DNA of 64,000 nucleotides from the NCBI GenBank assembly GCA_023460315.1, contig JAEWQO010000003.1, positions 1 through 64,000 of the forward strand. The letters are read 5' to 3'. This document shows, one piece after another, positions 47,553 to 56,094 of the stretch. Below the pieces are notes generated by a model, which did not search any database, had not been told where the DNA came from, and saw only the letters and a program-made list of their open reading frames with translations. The DNA comes from Actinomycetes bacterium. GTDB lineage: Bacteria > Actinomycetota > Coriobacteriia > Coriobacteriales > Eggerthellaceae. Position numbers and translations under genes: made by a program. How positions within the stretch are numbered: position 1 is the first letter of the stretch; every line of letters starts with the position of its first letter.

Positions 47553-48434
47553 ATGAACAAGCGTATTCGCGCGATTCTTGCTGCCGTATGTGCATTTGCC
47601 CTGGTTGGGGCATTTGCATTGATCGGGTGCTCGTCGGGAACGGAGCAGAAGACCGAAGAGCCGAGCACGGATCAGAGCGAGCAGCATGAAGCCGTTGAGT
47701 TGCAGGTGTTTGCCGCCAACTCCCTGTCGAAGGCCATGGAGGACATCCAGGCACTCTACAAGGAAAGCCACGATTGGGTCAGCTTTGCCGATACCCAATA
47801 CAAATCTTCTGGAGAGCTGAACGAAATGCTGGGTGCCGGCTCCTATGCCGACGTCTTGGTCTCGGCTTCCAAAGGTTCCATGGACACGGCGGAGGAGTCG
47901 GGCTACATCGACGAGGGAACTCGTTTCGACATGTTCGTGAATGATCTGGTGATCGTCTCGAAAGAGGGCTCAGGCCTCAAGGACGTCACGTTGCAGGACA
48001 TCGCTGACGGCAAGTATACGGTGAGCGTGGGCGACGAGTCCGTTCCGGCTGGCAACTATGCTTGCCAGGCGCTTTCCACGGTGGGCGCGTATGCCGATCC
48101 GTCGGGCAAGACCGGCGCTGACATCACCGGCAAAGGCGGTCAGTTCGTTGGCATCACGCCCGTTCTGGACACCTCGGTGGGCAATGTGTGCAAGCACGCG
48201 CAGTCAGGCGACGTGGACGTCGCCATCGTCTACAGCTCAGACGTCTACCGCTTCGGAGGCGTCGAGATTGTCGGCACCATCCCGGATGATACGCATAAAA
48301 GCATCGTGTATCCCGGCGCCGTCACCAAGGACAGCAAGCAGGCTGAGGCTGCGAGCGACTTCCTGCAGTGGTGCGTCACGGATGCCGAAGCCAAGAAGGT
48401 TTGGCAAGAATGGGGTTTTGAACTGGCTGCCTAA
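47553..48434 (+). CDS. modA: Molybdate-binding lipoprotein
   Basis: 293 residues. Lipoprotein signal: MNKRIRAIL..., hydrophobic core, lipobox LIGC, then a Ser/Glu/Gln-rich linker. The mature part has LQVFAANSLSKAMEDI, then SFADTQYKSSGEL and DVLVSAS, the typical ModA oxyanion-binding layout (ASL region and SSG). ATG at 47553 follows AAGGAAGGGG. It is the extracytoplasmic receptor for the ModBC transporter in the next genes, and the product feeds the molybdenum cofactor enzymes in the window. Confidence 0.92.
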   Translation: MNKRIRAILAAVCAFALVGAFALIGCSSGTEQKTEEPSTDQSEQHEAVELQVFAANSLSKAMEDIQALYKESHDWVSFADTQYKSSGELNEMLGAGSYADVLVSASKGSMDTAEESGYIDEGTRFDMFVNDLVIVSKEGSGLKDVTLQDIADGKYTVSVGDESVPAGNYACQALSTVGAYADPSGKTGADITGKGGQFVGITPVLDTSVGNVCKHAQSGDVDVAIVYSSDVYRFGGVEIVGTIPDDTHKSIVYPGAVTKDSKQAEAASDFLQWCVTDAEAKKVWQEWGFELAA

Positions 48435-48494
48435 CACGCATGCCGCAGTGATCGCGCATGGAAGCCGCGCGGCTTCCGAAATCGCGTACAATGC

Positions 48495-48529
48495 AATGAG
48501 GATGGACGAAGCAGCTGTCCATCCTCATT
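48495..48529 (+). terminator. Hairpin between modA and modB
   Basis: AATGAGGATGGAC (48495-48507) pairs with GTCCATCCTCATT (48517-48529), a perfect 13-bp stem with a 9-base loop, followed by TTGACG. It probably attenuates transcription, raising modA over modBC. Confidence 0.7.
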
Positions 48530-48548
48530 TTGACGATAGAGGGGTGAC

Positions 48549-49994
48549 ATGGCTGGCACATGGTTGAAAGCCATCGCCGGAATCGCAATTGCAGCGGTGA
48601 TGGCGACGTCAACACCGCTTGCCGCATGGGCAGACGAGGCCTTGGGCGACGTGGAGAGTCCGCGCACGCAAGGGAATGCGACCGACGGGCAGGCGCTGCA
48701 GGAGACGGGAGACTCTTCGTCCGGAACGTCTGCGCAGGATCAGGACGTGGTGGTTTCGGCAGAAGGCGACGCAGCGCTCGCGGAGGGCAGTACATGGGCG
48801 GTTGACGAGTTCACCCGCGCTCAGGTGGGCAGCAAACGCGCCGTTGGCGGAGTCGATCGCGGGTACACCTACTACGTGGGGGACTCGGCCGGCAACCTGT
48901 CGGCGATCAACGCGGGATCCTATATTGTGGTCTATGTTCCGAAAGCCTCTGCCGACGAGTTCGGCATCGACGTCACGAGCGAGGACGGCCAGGCCGCTTT
49001 GCGGAATTACCTCGTCGCGCTCGACGACGGCAAGGCGCAGGGAAGCTCCCGCCTGTCCGAGGTCGACGAATGGTTTTTCACGACCGATCAGTCTTTCGAG
49101 GTCGGCGGCGTGCGTTATGAATTTGACCAGGAGTTCGCGTCGGGAGAGTTTTACGCCTGCGTCATCGGGACCGATGGCAGCGACGTGACCGATCGGTCGA
49201 ATCCCGCTTTCGTCAACCTTGTGCATGCGGACTTTGCCCGTATCGTGAGCGCGGAAGACGCTGACATCGTCCTTCCGGCGACGGGCCTTGCGGCTCTCGG
49301 CGAGTTTCTGGGGGGCATCGACTACAGTCCCCTCTGGGTGACGCTCAAGACCACGGGTGTCGCTATCGTCTTCATATTCGCGCTGGGTTTGGCGGCGGCG
49401 TACTTCAGTTTGCGCATACCGGCGCGCGTCCAAGATGTGGCGGATTCCATTTTCACCATTCCCATGGTGCTGCCTCCCACGGTGTGCGGCTTCCTGCTGC
49501 TGCTGGCGCTTGGCCGCAACACGGCGGTTGGCCAATGGTTCATCGACATTGGGTTTCCCCTTATATTCAGCTGGCAGGCCACGGTGATTGCGGCCGTGGT
49601 GGTGGCGTTCCCGCTCATGTATCGCAGCGCGCGCGGCGCGTTTGAGAGCCTTGACTCGAACATGCTCGACGCGGCTCGGACGCTCGGCTGGTCAAATCGA
49701 AAGATATTCTTCAAACTCATGCTCCCGCTGTCGTGGAGTTCCATCGCAGCCGGCACCGTGCTGTCATTCGCCCGTGCTCTGGGCGAGTTTGGCGCCACGT
49801 TGTTCCTGGCGGGCAATTATCTGGGCATCACGCGCACCATCCCCATCGCCATCTATTTCGAGTGGATGAACGGCAATACCGATGTGGCCATCTTCTGGAC
49901 TGTGGTCATCATGGTATTCAGCTTCGTCGTCATCCTGTTCATTAACCTGTGGAGCAGACGAACGACGAAATACCGCCGCGGCGCGGAAGAGTGA
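48549..49994 (+). CDS. modB: ModB permease with an exported N-terminal domain
   Basis: 481 residues against about 225 for typical ModB. The N-terminus has a signal peptide (LKAIAGIAIAAVMATSTPLAAWA) then an acidic linker and a soluble segment with YTYYVGDSAGNLSAINAGSY and WFFTTDQSF. The ModB core begins near residue 248: LWVTLKTTGVAIVFIFALG, helices, and the EAA motif LDAARTLGWSNRKIFFKLMLP, then ALGEFGATL. The extension would lie outside the cytoplasm next to ModA. ATG at 48549 follows AGGGGTGAC. It precedes modC by 12 bases. Confidence 0.9.
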   Translation: MAGTWLKAIAGIAIAAVMATSTPLAAWADEALGDVESPRTQGNATDGQALQETGDSSSGTSAQDQDVVVSAEGDAALAEGSTWAVDEFTRAQVGSKRAVGGVDRGYTYYVGDSAGNLSAINAGSYIVVYVPKASADEFGIDVTSEDGQAALRNYLVALDDGKAQGSSRLSEVDEWFFTTDQSFEVGGVRYEFDQEFASGEFYACVIGTDGSDVTDRSNPAFVNLVHADFARIVSAEDADIVLPATGLAALGEFLGGIDYSPLWVTLKTTGVAIVFIFALGLAAAYFSLRIPARVQDVADSIFTIPMVLPPTVCGFLLLLALGRNTAVGQWFIDIGFPLIFSWQATVIAAVVVAFPLMYRSARGAFESLDSNMLDAARTLGWSNRKIFFKLMLPLSWSSIAAGTVLSFARALGEFGATLFLAGNYLGITRTIPIAIYFEWMNGNTDVAIFWTVVIMVFSFVVILFINLWSRRTTKYRRGAEE

Positions 49995-50006
49995 GGAGGC
50001 CTGCCG

Positions 50007-51119
50007 ATGAGCCTTGAGGTTGACATAAGGAAGTCGTTCCCTTCGTTCTCGTTGGATGTCACGTTTGATGCGGAAGACGAGACGCTGGGATTTCTGGGCG
50101 CTTCAGGATGCGGGAAGAGCCTGACCATGAGATGTATTGCGGGGATCGAGACACCCGACGAAGGTCGCATCGTGGTGAATGGGAACGTGTTCTTCGATTC
50201 GGAGCGCCGGATCAATCTCAAACCCCAGGAACGGAAGACCGCCCTGTTGTTTCAGGACTATATGTTGTTTCCGAACCTGACTGTTGCCGAAAACGTGGGT
50301 GCGGGCATTGCGGGAGGAACGACCCGAGCCGAGCGCGATGGCATCGTGGCCGCCGAGCTGAAGCGCTTCGGCTTGGAAAACTTTGGGATGCGCTATCCGG
50401 CGCAGTTGTCCGGTGGGCAGCAGCAGCGGGTGGCTTTGGCCCGCATGTTGGCTGCCCGGCCAGGCATCCTCATGCTGGACGAACCGTTTTCTGCCTTGGA
50501 TGCCCATCTGAAGGGGGTTCTCGAACAGAACCTCGTGAGCCTGTTCGATGCGTTTCGTGGCACGGTGCTCTACGTGAGCCATGACATCGACGAGGCGCTG
50601 CGGTTTTGCGACCGCATCGCCGTGGTCGAAGCTGGCCGCATCATCGAGACAGCGACAGGCGATGACCTGGTGAACCGTCCTCAATCCGTCGCCGGCATCA
50701 AGCTGTCGGGCTGCAAGAACGCCACGCCGGCCGTCTATGTGGACGACCATCATGTGAGGTTGCCCAAATGGGGGGTGGAAGTCCAGACGGAAAGCCGCGT
50801 CCCGCAAGACGTGGTGCATCTGGGCGTCCGGGCATTCTTTTTGCAGAGGACCGACGGCCCCGGGCAGAATGCCTATCGGGTGCGCGTCGACCGCGTGAGC
50901 GACTCCCGTTTCGAAAGGACTGCCCTTTTGGGCTTTCTTGATCGCAACCATGCGGAGGCGCCCACCGTCGAACGTGATGAGGATGAGATGAAATACCTGC
51001 ATCAGCATCTGTTCTGGCGCGTTGACAAGCTGGTTGTGCCTGCCGATGAGCTTCCGCAAGAGGGAGACGAGCTGTGGATACGCATTCCCTGCGATAAGGT
51101 CTACCTGGTGTCGAGATAG
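50007..51119 (+). CDS. modC: Molybdate ABC transporter ATPase
   Basis: 370 residues. Walker A GASGCGKS, signature LSGGQQQRVALARMLA, Walker B ILMLDEPFSALD, H-loop SHDIDEA. The C-terminal part (about 230-370) should hold the mop-like regulatory fold: KNATPAVYVDDHH and VHLGVRAFFLQ are similar to ModC TOBE sequences. ATG at 50007 follows GAGTGAGGAGGCC. It powers ModB for molybdate or tungstate uptake. Confidence 0.92.
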   Translation: MSLEVDIRKSFPSFSLDVTFDAEDETLGFLGASGCGKSLTMRCIAGIETPDEGRIVVNGNVFFDSERRINLKPQERKTALLFQDYMLFPNLTVAENVGAGIAGGTTRAERDGIVAAELKRFGLENFGMRYPAQLSGGQQQRVALARMLAARPGILMLDEPFSALDAHLKGVLEQNLVSLFDAFRGTVLYVSHDIDEALRFCDRIAVVEAGRIIETATGDDLVNRPQSVAGIKLSGCKNATPAVYVDDHHVRLPKWGVEVQTESRVPQDVVHLGVRAFFLQRTDGPGQNAYRVRVDRVSDSRFERTALLGFLDRNHAEAPTVERDEDEMKYLHQHLFWRVDKLVVPADELPQEGDELWIRIPCDKVYLVSR

Positions 51120-51173
51120 CCGCCGTCCTTTGGACTATAATGGTCTTCGGATCGAGTGAACGAAGGGGTGCAC

Positions 51174-52175
51174 ATGAAAGATTCGCATGGCCGTGTTATC
51201 GACTATCTGAGAATATCGCTGACGGATCGCTGCAACTTCCGCTGTATCTATTGCATGCCTGAAGAGGGCGTGCACTCCTTGGCGCATGACGAGATATTGC
51301 GCCTCGAGGAGATTGAGGAAGCCGTGCGCGTGGCCGCAGGCATCGGCATCCGCAGCGTGCGCCTGACAGGCGGAGAGCCGCTTGTGCGATTGGGCGTCGT
51401 GGATCTGGTGAGTGCCATTGCCCGCATTCCCGGCATCGAGAACATCTCCATGACCACAAACGGGGTGCTGCTGCCGAAGATGGCCGTCGACCTGAGGAAT
51501 GCCGGACTTTCCCGCGTGAACATCTCTCTTGACACGCTCGACCCCGAGCAGTTCACCTACATCACGCGACGCGGGTCGCTTCAGCAGACGCTCGATGGCA
51601 TCGATGCCGCGCTGGAGGCGGGGTTTAATCCGGTGAAGATCAACGCGGTCGTCGTGCGCAGCCTGAACCAGGATTACCTGGCTTTCGCCAAGCTGTCCAT
51701 CGATCGGCCTCTGCATGTCCGGTTTATCGAATACATGCCGGTGGGCGAGAGCTCGGGATCCGACGGTTGCGGTTGGGGCGAATCGGATGTCGTTCCCAAC
51801 GAGGAACTGCTGGGCATCATCAATGAGCGGGCTGTCGACGAGGGCATGCCCGAACTTGTTCCGGCCGGTGACGAGAGCCCGATCGGTTGGGGCCCGGCGC
51901 GCTATTTCCAGTTTCCCAACGCTCAGGGAACGGTGGGATTCATATCGCCGCTGTCCCGTCATTTTTGCAGCGCGTGCAATCGTTTGCGCTTGACCGCTGA
52001 CGGCAAGCTTCGTCCCTGTTTGTTCTCTGACGTCGAGTATGATGTGCGCACGGCCTTGCGATCGGGTGATGCACAGGCCGTGAAAAGCGTGTTCATGCAG
52101 GCCTTGGGGGCAAAGCCTGACGAGCATCACGGCAAGGTGGGCACCGAGCGGGGCATGAGCCAGATTGGCGGATGA
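51174..52175 (+). CDS. moaA: GTP 3',8-cyclase
   Basis: 333 residues. Radical SAM motif CNFRCIYCM in DRCNFRCIYCMPEEGV, SAM site LTGGEPLVR, and the second [4Fe-4S] motif CSACNRLRLTADGKLRPCLF (CxxC-x13-C). It starts molybdenum cofactor synthesis from GTP. The C-terminal RPCLFS is intact, but the last residues read TERGMSQIGG, where MoaA normally ends in MxxIGG, so it is complete. ATG at 51174 has AAGGGG 6 bases before it and is preferred to the GTG at 51156. TATAAT at 51136-51141 could be an internal promoter. Confidence 0.96.
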   Translation: MKDSHGRVIDYLRISLTDRCNFRCIYCMPEEGVHSLAHDEILRLEEIEEAVRVAAGIGIRSVRLTGGEPLVRLGVVDLVSAIARIPGIENISMTTNGVLLPKMAVDLRNAGLSRVNISLDTLDPEQFTYITRRGSLQQTLDGIDAALEAGFNPVKINAVVVRSLNQDYLAFAKLSIDRPLHVRFIEYMPVGESSGSDGCGWGESDVVPNEELLGIINERAVDEGMPELVPAGDESPIGWGPARYFQFPNAQGTVGFISPLSRHFCSACNRLRLTADGKLRPCLFSDVEYDVRTALRSGDAQAVKSVFMQALGAKPDEHHGKVGTERGMSQIGG

Positions 52176-52239
52176 GGGCTTTTGCCAGCTTGAGACCAGC
52201 TGCTTTGCGTGGCGAACGGAGACGACCAAGGAGAGTTCC

Positions 52240-52743
52240 ATGACCGATCAGAATCTGACCCATATCGACGAAAAGGGAGAGGTCCGCATGGTGGATGTCT
52301 CTCAAAAGGCCGATACGGAACGCATTGCCGTGGCCGAAGGCTTCATTTCCATGCGGCCTGAAACCCTGACGCTCATCGTGGAAGGCTCTGCAGCCAAGGG
52401 AGACGTGCTGGCATGTGCTCGGGTGGCTGGCATCATGGCCGCCAAGCAGGCGAGCGCTCTCATACCCATGTGCCATCCGCTCAGCATCACGAAGGCGAAG
52501 GTCGATTGCGCTCCGGTTCGCGAGGGAGAGCGCGACGACGGCCGTGTTGGCATCCATGTCACTGCCATGTGCGGGGTCACGGGCAAGACGGGCATCGAGA
52601 TGGAGGCCCTCACGGCAGCGGGCGTAGCATGCCTCACGATCTATGACATGTGCAAGGCCGTCGACCGTGGCATGGAGATCGGCGACGTTCGCCTGTTGAA
52701 AAAGGATGGCGGCAAGACGGGCCTTTGGGAGCGCGAGGCGTAG
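52240..52743 (+). CDS. moaC: Cyclic pyranopterin monophosphate synthase
   Basis: 167 residues. LTHIDEKGEVRMVDVSQK is the family N-terminus, followed by LIPMCHPL (catalytic His), then VTGKTGIEMEALTA and CLTIYDMCKAVDR with Lys of the active site. It converts the MoaA product to cyclic pyranopterin monophosphate. ATG at 52240 has AAGGAGAG 5 bases upstream. It follows moaA by 64 bases and is the last gene before a terminator. Other moa/moe genes are not in the window. Confidence 0.96.
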   Translation: MTDQNLTHIDEKGEVRMVDVSQKADTERIAVAEGFISMRPETLTLIVEGSAAKGDVLACARVAGIMAAKQASALIPMCHPLSITKAKVDCAPVREGERDDGRVGIHVTAMCGVTGKTGIEMEALTAAGVACLTIYDMCKAVDRGMEIGDVRLLKKDGGKTGLWEREA

Positions 52744-52775
52744 GCTGTCCGGGGCCTGGGACGGGAAGCCTGGCG

Positions 52776-52805
52776 ATGCCCCCGTCCCTGCCGGGGGGCA
52801 TTTTC
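52776..52805 (+). terminator. Terminator after moaC
   Basis: ATGCCCCC (52776-52783) pairs with GGGGGCAT (52794-52801), followed by TTTCC. It separates moaC from the convergent phosphoesterase gene. Confidence 0.7.
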
Positions 52806-52911
52806 CTCCTCGCCCATGCCTTGAGCACGGGTTTTCTTTCTTCTCGCGTTCTGGCGGCAGGGTGAGGAGGACGTTTTTCGCCCCTCTCCCGGTGCTGTGC
52901 CGGGGAAGACG

Positions 52912-55755
52912 TCACGGACGGGGCGCTGATCCTTCATCCTCGGAGAATTTTCCTGAGATCAGCCCCTTGGCAACATAGGCCGCTGCGCTTGCTGTGGCGG
53001 CGAGTCCGATGAGCGCGGTTCCCAGAAGGTTCGAGTCACTGGTTTTCGCCAGGCGCTTTGGCTGGCTGGCGAGGGATACCGTTTCCTTTTTGACAGACTC
53101 TTGGCCATTCCCTCCTGCGCCACCGTTCCCTCCCTGCCCGCCATCAGACGTTGGATTCGGGTTGGGGTCAGGGTCGGCGGAAGCGGTTTTCACTTCCAGT
53201 TCAAATGAGGGCCGATGGGCGTATCCTGCCTGGTAGATTACCGTGTAGACGCCTTCTGACCCGGGCGTGAAGCGGTAGGTCGCAGTTCCGTCGGCAACAC
53301 GGCTCAAAGTTTGGAGGGACGGGGCAGCCCAAGCGCCCTTCACCACCTCGACGCTTTGTCCGTTCGGATCGCTCACGAAGGGAATGGCTTGCACCTCGTT
53401 GCCGCCGCCGTCGACGAACGACACGGGTGGGATGGCATAGGCGGTGCCGACGGTTGCGGTTCCGATGGCATCTGCGTCAGGCACTTCCGCCGCGACGGAA
53501 ACGGGTGCCGACGCCGCGTAGAGGCTGTCCACCTGATCGGCAACGGCCACGCCGGGCGTGAGGCGCGCGAACGCGACTTTACCCTTCATGGGAACCTCCG
53601 CCCTGCCTGATGAGTTGGTGTCCGCTCCCACATACCAGCGTGTGGGGGTTGCCGAGGGAGCGGGGATCGATCCGGGATTGTTCAGCTGAGAGACCAGCTG
53701 GCCATCAAGGTAGTATTTCATGGTTTGACCATCGAACGTCGTGACGAGATGATGCCAGATTCCCGGCAGCACGACCGCGTTGGTTGATTGGTAGCCCGAT
53801 CCCACGTTCATATACTGATGCAGCAGGGGGTTCGCGTGCAGGGGGTTGTCGCTCGAGGGATCGAGAGGGCCGTAGTAGCTCAGATCCTGGCCTGCGTTCT
53901 GGGCGCTTGAGAACAGGTCGAAGTATCCCGATCCTTCAGGAACCTCTGAGAATTGGAACAGGACTTCGATCGTTTCCGATTGGGCGATGGCCGCGTAGTC
54001 CGCTGCGGAGAAATCATAGCCGACGGCCGAGGTCCCATCGAAGAGTGCGACCTCGACTCCGAAGGCGGGTTCTGCCGCGTAGGAGAGGCTGCCGGTGGGC
54101 ACTGCGTTGTGGCCGGTTGAGGAGACGTCCGCGGAGCTTCCCGTTGAAAAATCGATGGACAGCAGGGGTTCCTCAAGTGCGGGCACCGTTTTCGTCGCCG
54201 TGTGAAAGGTCGTTTCTCCGATGAGCGACTCCTTTCCGAAGGCGTTCTGCGCGTAGGCGCGCACGAGATAGTCGCTGTCGTCTGAGAGGGCTGTCCCGAA
54301 TAGGGGGCGGGCAAAGATGGCCGGTTGGTTCGCGACTGCCTTGTAGTAGTCCGTCATGAAGCGGGCGTCGTAGGTCAGCGTGTTCTGTGAGGCGATGTCG
54401 TAGATCTCGATGCGATAGGCCATGACCACGTCGTCCTCGAGTCCTGCAAGGTCGGGCGACACCTTGTCGGCGGTGAGGGCGAACGACGCGGTGCCGGCCG
54501 TGATGGACTCTTCGGGTATCGTGACCGATGCGTCTGCGTCGACGAGGGGTGCCAGGCTGCGCGCGGCCATGCCGCTGTGCGTATAGCGAAAGCCTGCCGC
54601 GCCGGCCTGGGGGTTGATCGTCCAGGGCGTCCCGAGGATGGCGCCATTGCGAAAGTCCATCCGATAGACGGTGACGACATTGGTGGACGGATCGATTTCG
54701 ACGAGTTCGCATTCGTTGGCGTCTTGCCCGGCGTCGGGATGCCCTCCCGTGTTTCCGACGTCGTCGGCTCCGCATTCCGCCATCCAGAAGTTGTTGGCGA
54801 AGGTTGCGGTTTGGATCAGGGTGAATCCGTCGTCCTGATAGATGGAGCGAGGGTCTGCCAGGGGGATATGCGTGTGGCCTGAGAAGTGGATGATCTGGGG
54901 ATAGTCTGCGGCGAGCTCGCGGTAGAATGCCATGTCGTTACCGGAGCGGTCTGCACTGTCGGTGCCAAACTGGCCGTTCCAGCTTCCGCCCTCGCTGTAC
55001 CACACGGTGTTTCCGAAAGGGTGGTGGGTGAACAGGAATACGGGCTTCGTGGCGTCTTCGGCAACAGCGGCCGCGATATGCGTGCGGAACCAGTCCTGAC
55101 GGTCTCCGTACCAGCTGTTGTCGTAGCCGCCCGGATGGGCTGACGCGGCGATGACATGGTAGCCACTTCCCGCCGTCCCGTCGCCGCCGATGACGAAGTC
55201 GCAGTCGGTTTGCCCTTCGTTCTTTCCGCCGGGAATCTGAAAGGAGCCGGCCACCTGAAGCTTGGAAGAAAGGAAGGTTTTGAACTCCTGCTGGGCGCGC
55301 TCCTTGTCTCCGCTCCAGTTGTAATACTCGTGGTTCCCCATGACCATGCCGAGGGGCTTCCTCACGCTTGCGTTAAGCAGATCGGCCAGTTCGGAGTATT
55401 GGTCGGGATGCCCCGAATCGGCCGAGTCCCCGACGAAGAAATGGGCATCGAGGGCGCTTGTGACCGAATAGAGGGCATCGAATGCTGCGGGGATTTTGTC
55501 CCGGTAGTTGTTTTGAGACCCCGCGCCGACATGGGTGTCGCTGTGCACGGTGAATCGCACCTTGGTGCCAGAGAACGACGGCCACGAGGAAGGCGTCGGT
55601 GCAGGGGTGAACGCGGCAAGGGCTTTTTGGTCGGGAAAGACGAGCATGCCTCCTGCGGCGCTGATGCCGGCTGTGGCTGCCAGCTCGATGAATGCACGGC
55701 GGGTGAGGCCGAACGTGTTGTTCTCATAGGCGGTCTCGAGGTTTCGCTGGTCCAT
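52912..55755 (-). CDS. Tat-exported, wall-anchored metallophosphoesterase with LamG-like domain
   Basis: 947 residues. Tat-type signal at FGLTRRAFIEL with a hydrophobic region to about residue 46. Metallophosphoesterase motifs: VHSDTHVG, FVGDSADSG, MGNHEYY, HPFG and SGHTHIPL. A beta-rich lectin-like region (about 540-750) has YYLDGQLVSQL and WYVGADTNSSG, as in LamG-type domains. A C-terminal sorting-like tail reads LAKTSDSNLLGTALIGLA, hydrophobic stretch, then a short charged end, a variant of LPxTG used in Coriobacteriia. It should act on phosphoesters or nucleotides outside the cell, attached by sortase. ATG at 55755 has AAGGAC 4 bases upstream. Confidence 0.86.
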   Translation of the reverse strand: MDQRNLETAYENNTFGLTRRAFIELAATAGISAAGGMLVFPDQKALAAFTPAPTPSSWPSFSGTKVRFTVHSDTHVGAGSQNNYRDKIPAAFDALYSVTSALDAHFFVGDSADSGHPDQYSELADLLNASVRKPLGMVMGNHEYYNWSGDKERAQQEFKTFLSSKLQVAGSFQIPGGKNEGQTDCDFVIGGDGTAGSGYHVIAASAHPGGYDNSWYGDRQDWFRTHIAAAVAEDATKPVFLFTHHPFGNTVWYSEGGSWNGQFGTDSADRSGNDMAFYRELAADYPQIIHFSGHTHIPLADPRSIYQDDGFTLIQTATFANNFWMAECGADDVGNTGGHPDAGQDANECELVEIDPSTNVVTVYRMDFRNGAILGTPWTINPQAGAAGFRYTHSGMAARSLAPLVDADASVTIPEESITAGTASFALTADKVSPDLAGLEDDVVMAYRIEIYDIASQNTLTYDARFMTDYYKAVANQPAIFARPLFGTALSDDSDYLVRAYAQNAFGKESLIGETTFHTATKTVPALEEPLLSIDFSTGSSADVSSTGHNAVPTGSLSYAAEPAFGVEVALFDGTSAVGYDFSAADYAAIAQSETIEVLFQFSEVPEGSGYFDLFSSAQNAGQDLSYYGPLDPSSDNPLHANPLLHQYMNVGSGYQSTNAVVLPGIWHHLVTTFDGQTMKYYLDGQLVSQLNNPGSIPAPSATPTRWYVGADTNSSGRAEVPMKGKVAFARLTPGVAVADQVDSLYAASAPVSVAAEVPDADAIGTATVGTAYAIPPVSFVDGGGNEVQAIPFVSDPNGQSVEVVKGAWAAPSLQTLSRVADGTATYRFTPGSEGVYTVIYQAGYAHRPSFELEVKTASADPDPNPNPTSDGGQGGNGGAGGNGQESVKKETVSLASQPKRLAKTSDSNLLGTALIGLAATASAAAYVAKGLISGKFSEDEGSAPRP

Positions 55756-55770
55756 GATGTCCTTTCGTCG

Positions 55771-55800
55771 GTGACGGTGACGGTGACGGTGACGGTGACG
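55771..55800. repeat. Five tandem GTGACG hexamers in the phosphoesterase leader
   Basis: Five perfect GTGACG copies (CGTCAC on the coding strand), followed by the partial GTGAAG. They start 15 bases upstream of the start codon at 55755, so they lie in the leader just before the ribosome binding site. Confidence 0.85.
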
Positions 55801-55935
55801 GTGAAGCGTGATGGGGATGCGCGATCAATCCTACTCGCGACGTGTCAGCGGAATGCAAGCGGACCGTCATGACCGGGTAAGGCTTTCGTACGAGCTGCGT
55901 AAAGGGGGCCGTCCTGCACAAACGAGCTCGAAGTG

Positions 55936-55980
55936 AGCCTGCCCCCTGCCCGCAGGGAACTGGCGTGCAGGGGGTAGGCT
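55936..55980. repeat. 14-bp inverted repeat in divergent intergenic region
   Basis: AGCCTGCCCCCTGC (55936-55949) and GCAGGGGGTAGGCT (55967-55980) are complementary except one pair. The loop is 17 bases. It is not next to the end of a gene. Confidence 0.65.
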
Positions 55981-56094
55981 GCGTCGGTTGCCTCGCGGCG
56001 GCGCAATGCGGCCACTTGACGTTTCTTCGCTTGGGAAATAAAATTACAAATGTTATATAACGGTTGTCATACTAAGGAAAATCGAGGGAAGCGT

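Larger units (their letters stand above)
55756..56094. other. Divergent intergenic region with repeats
   Basis: 339 bases between the phosphoesterase (-) and TetR (+) genes. It holds the GTGACG array, a long hairpin and, before the TetR gene, TTACAA (56044-56049) and CATACT (56068-56073) with an 18-base spacer, overlapped by the palindrome TTATATAA. Confidence 0.5.
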
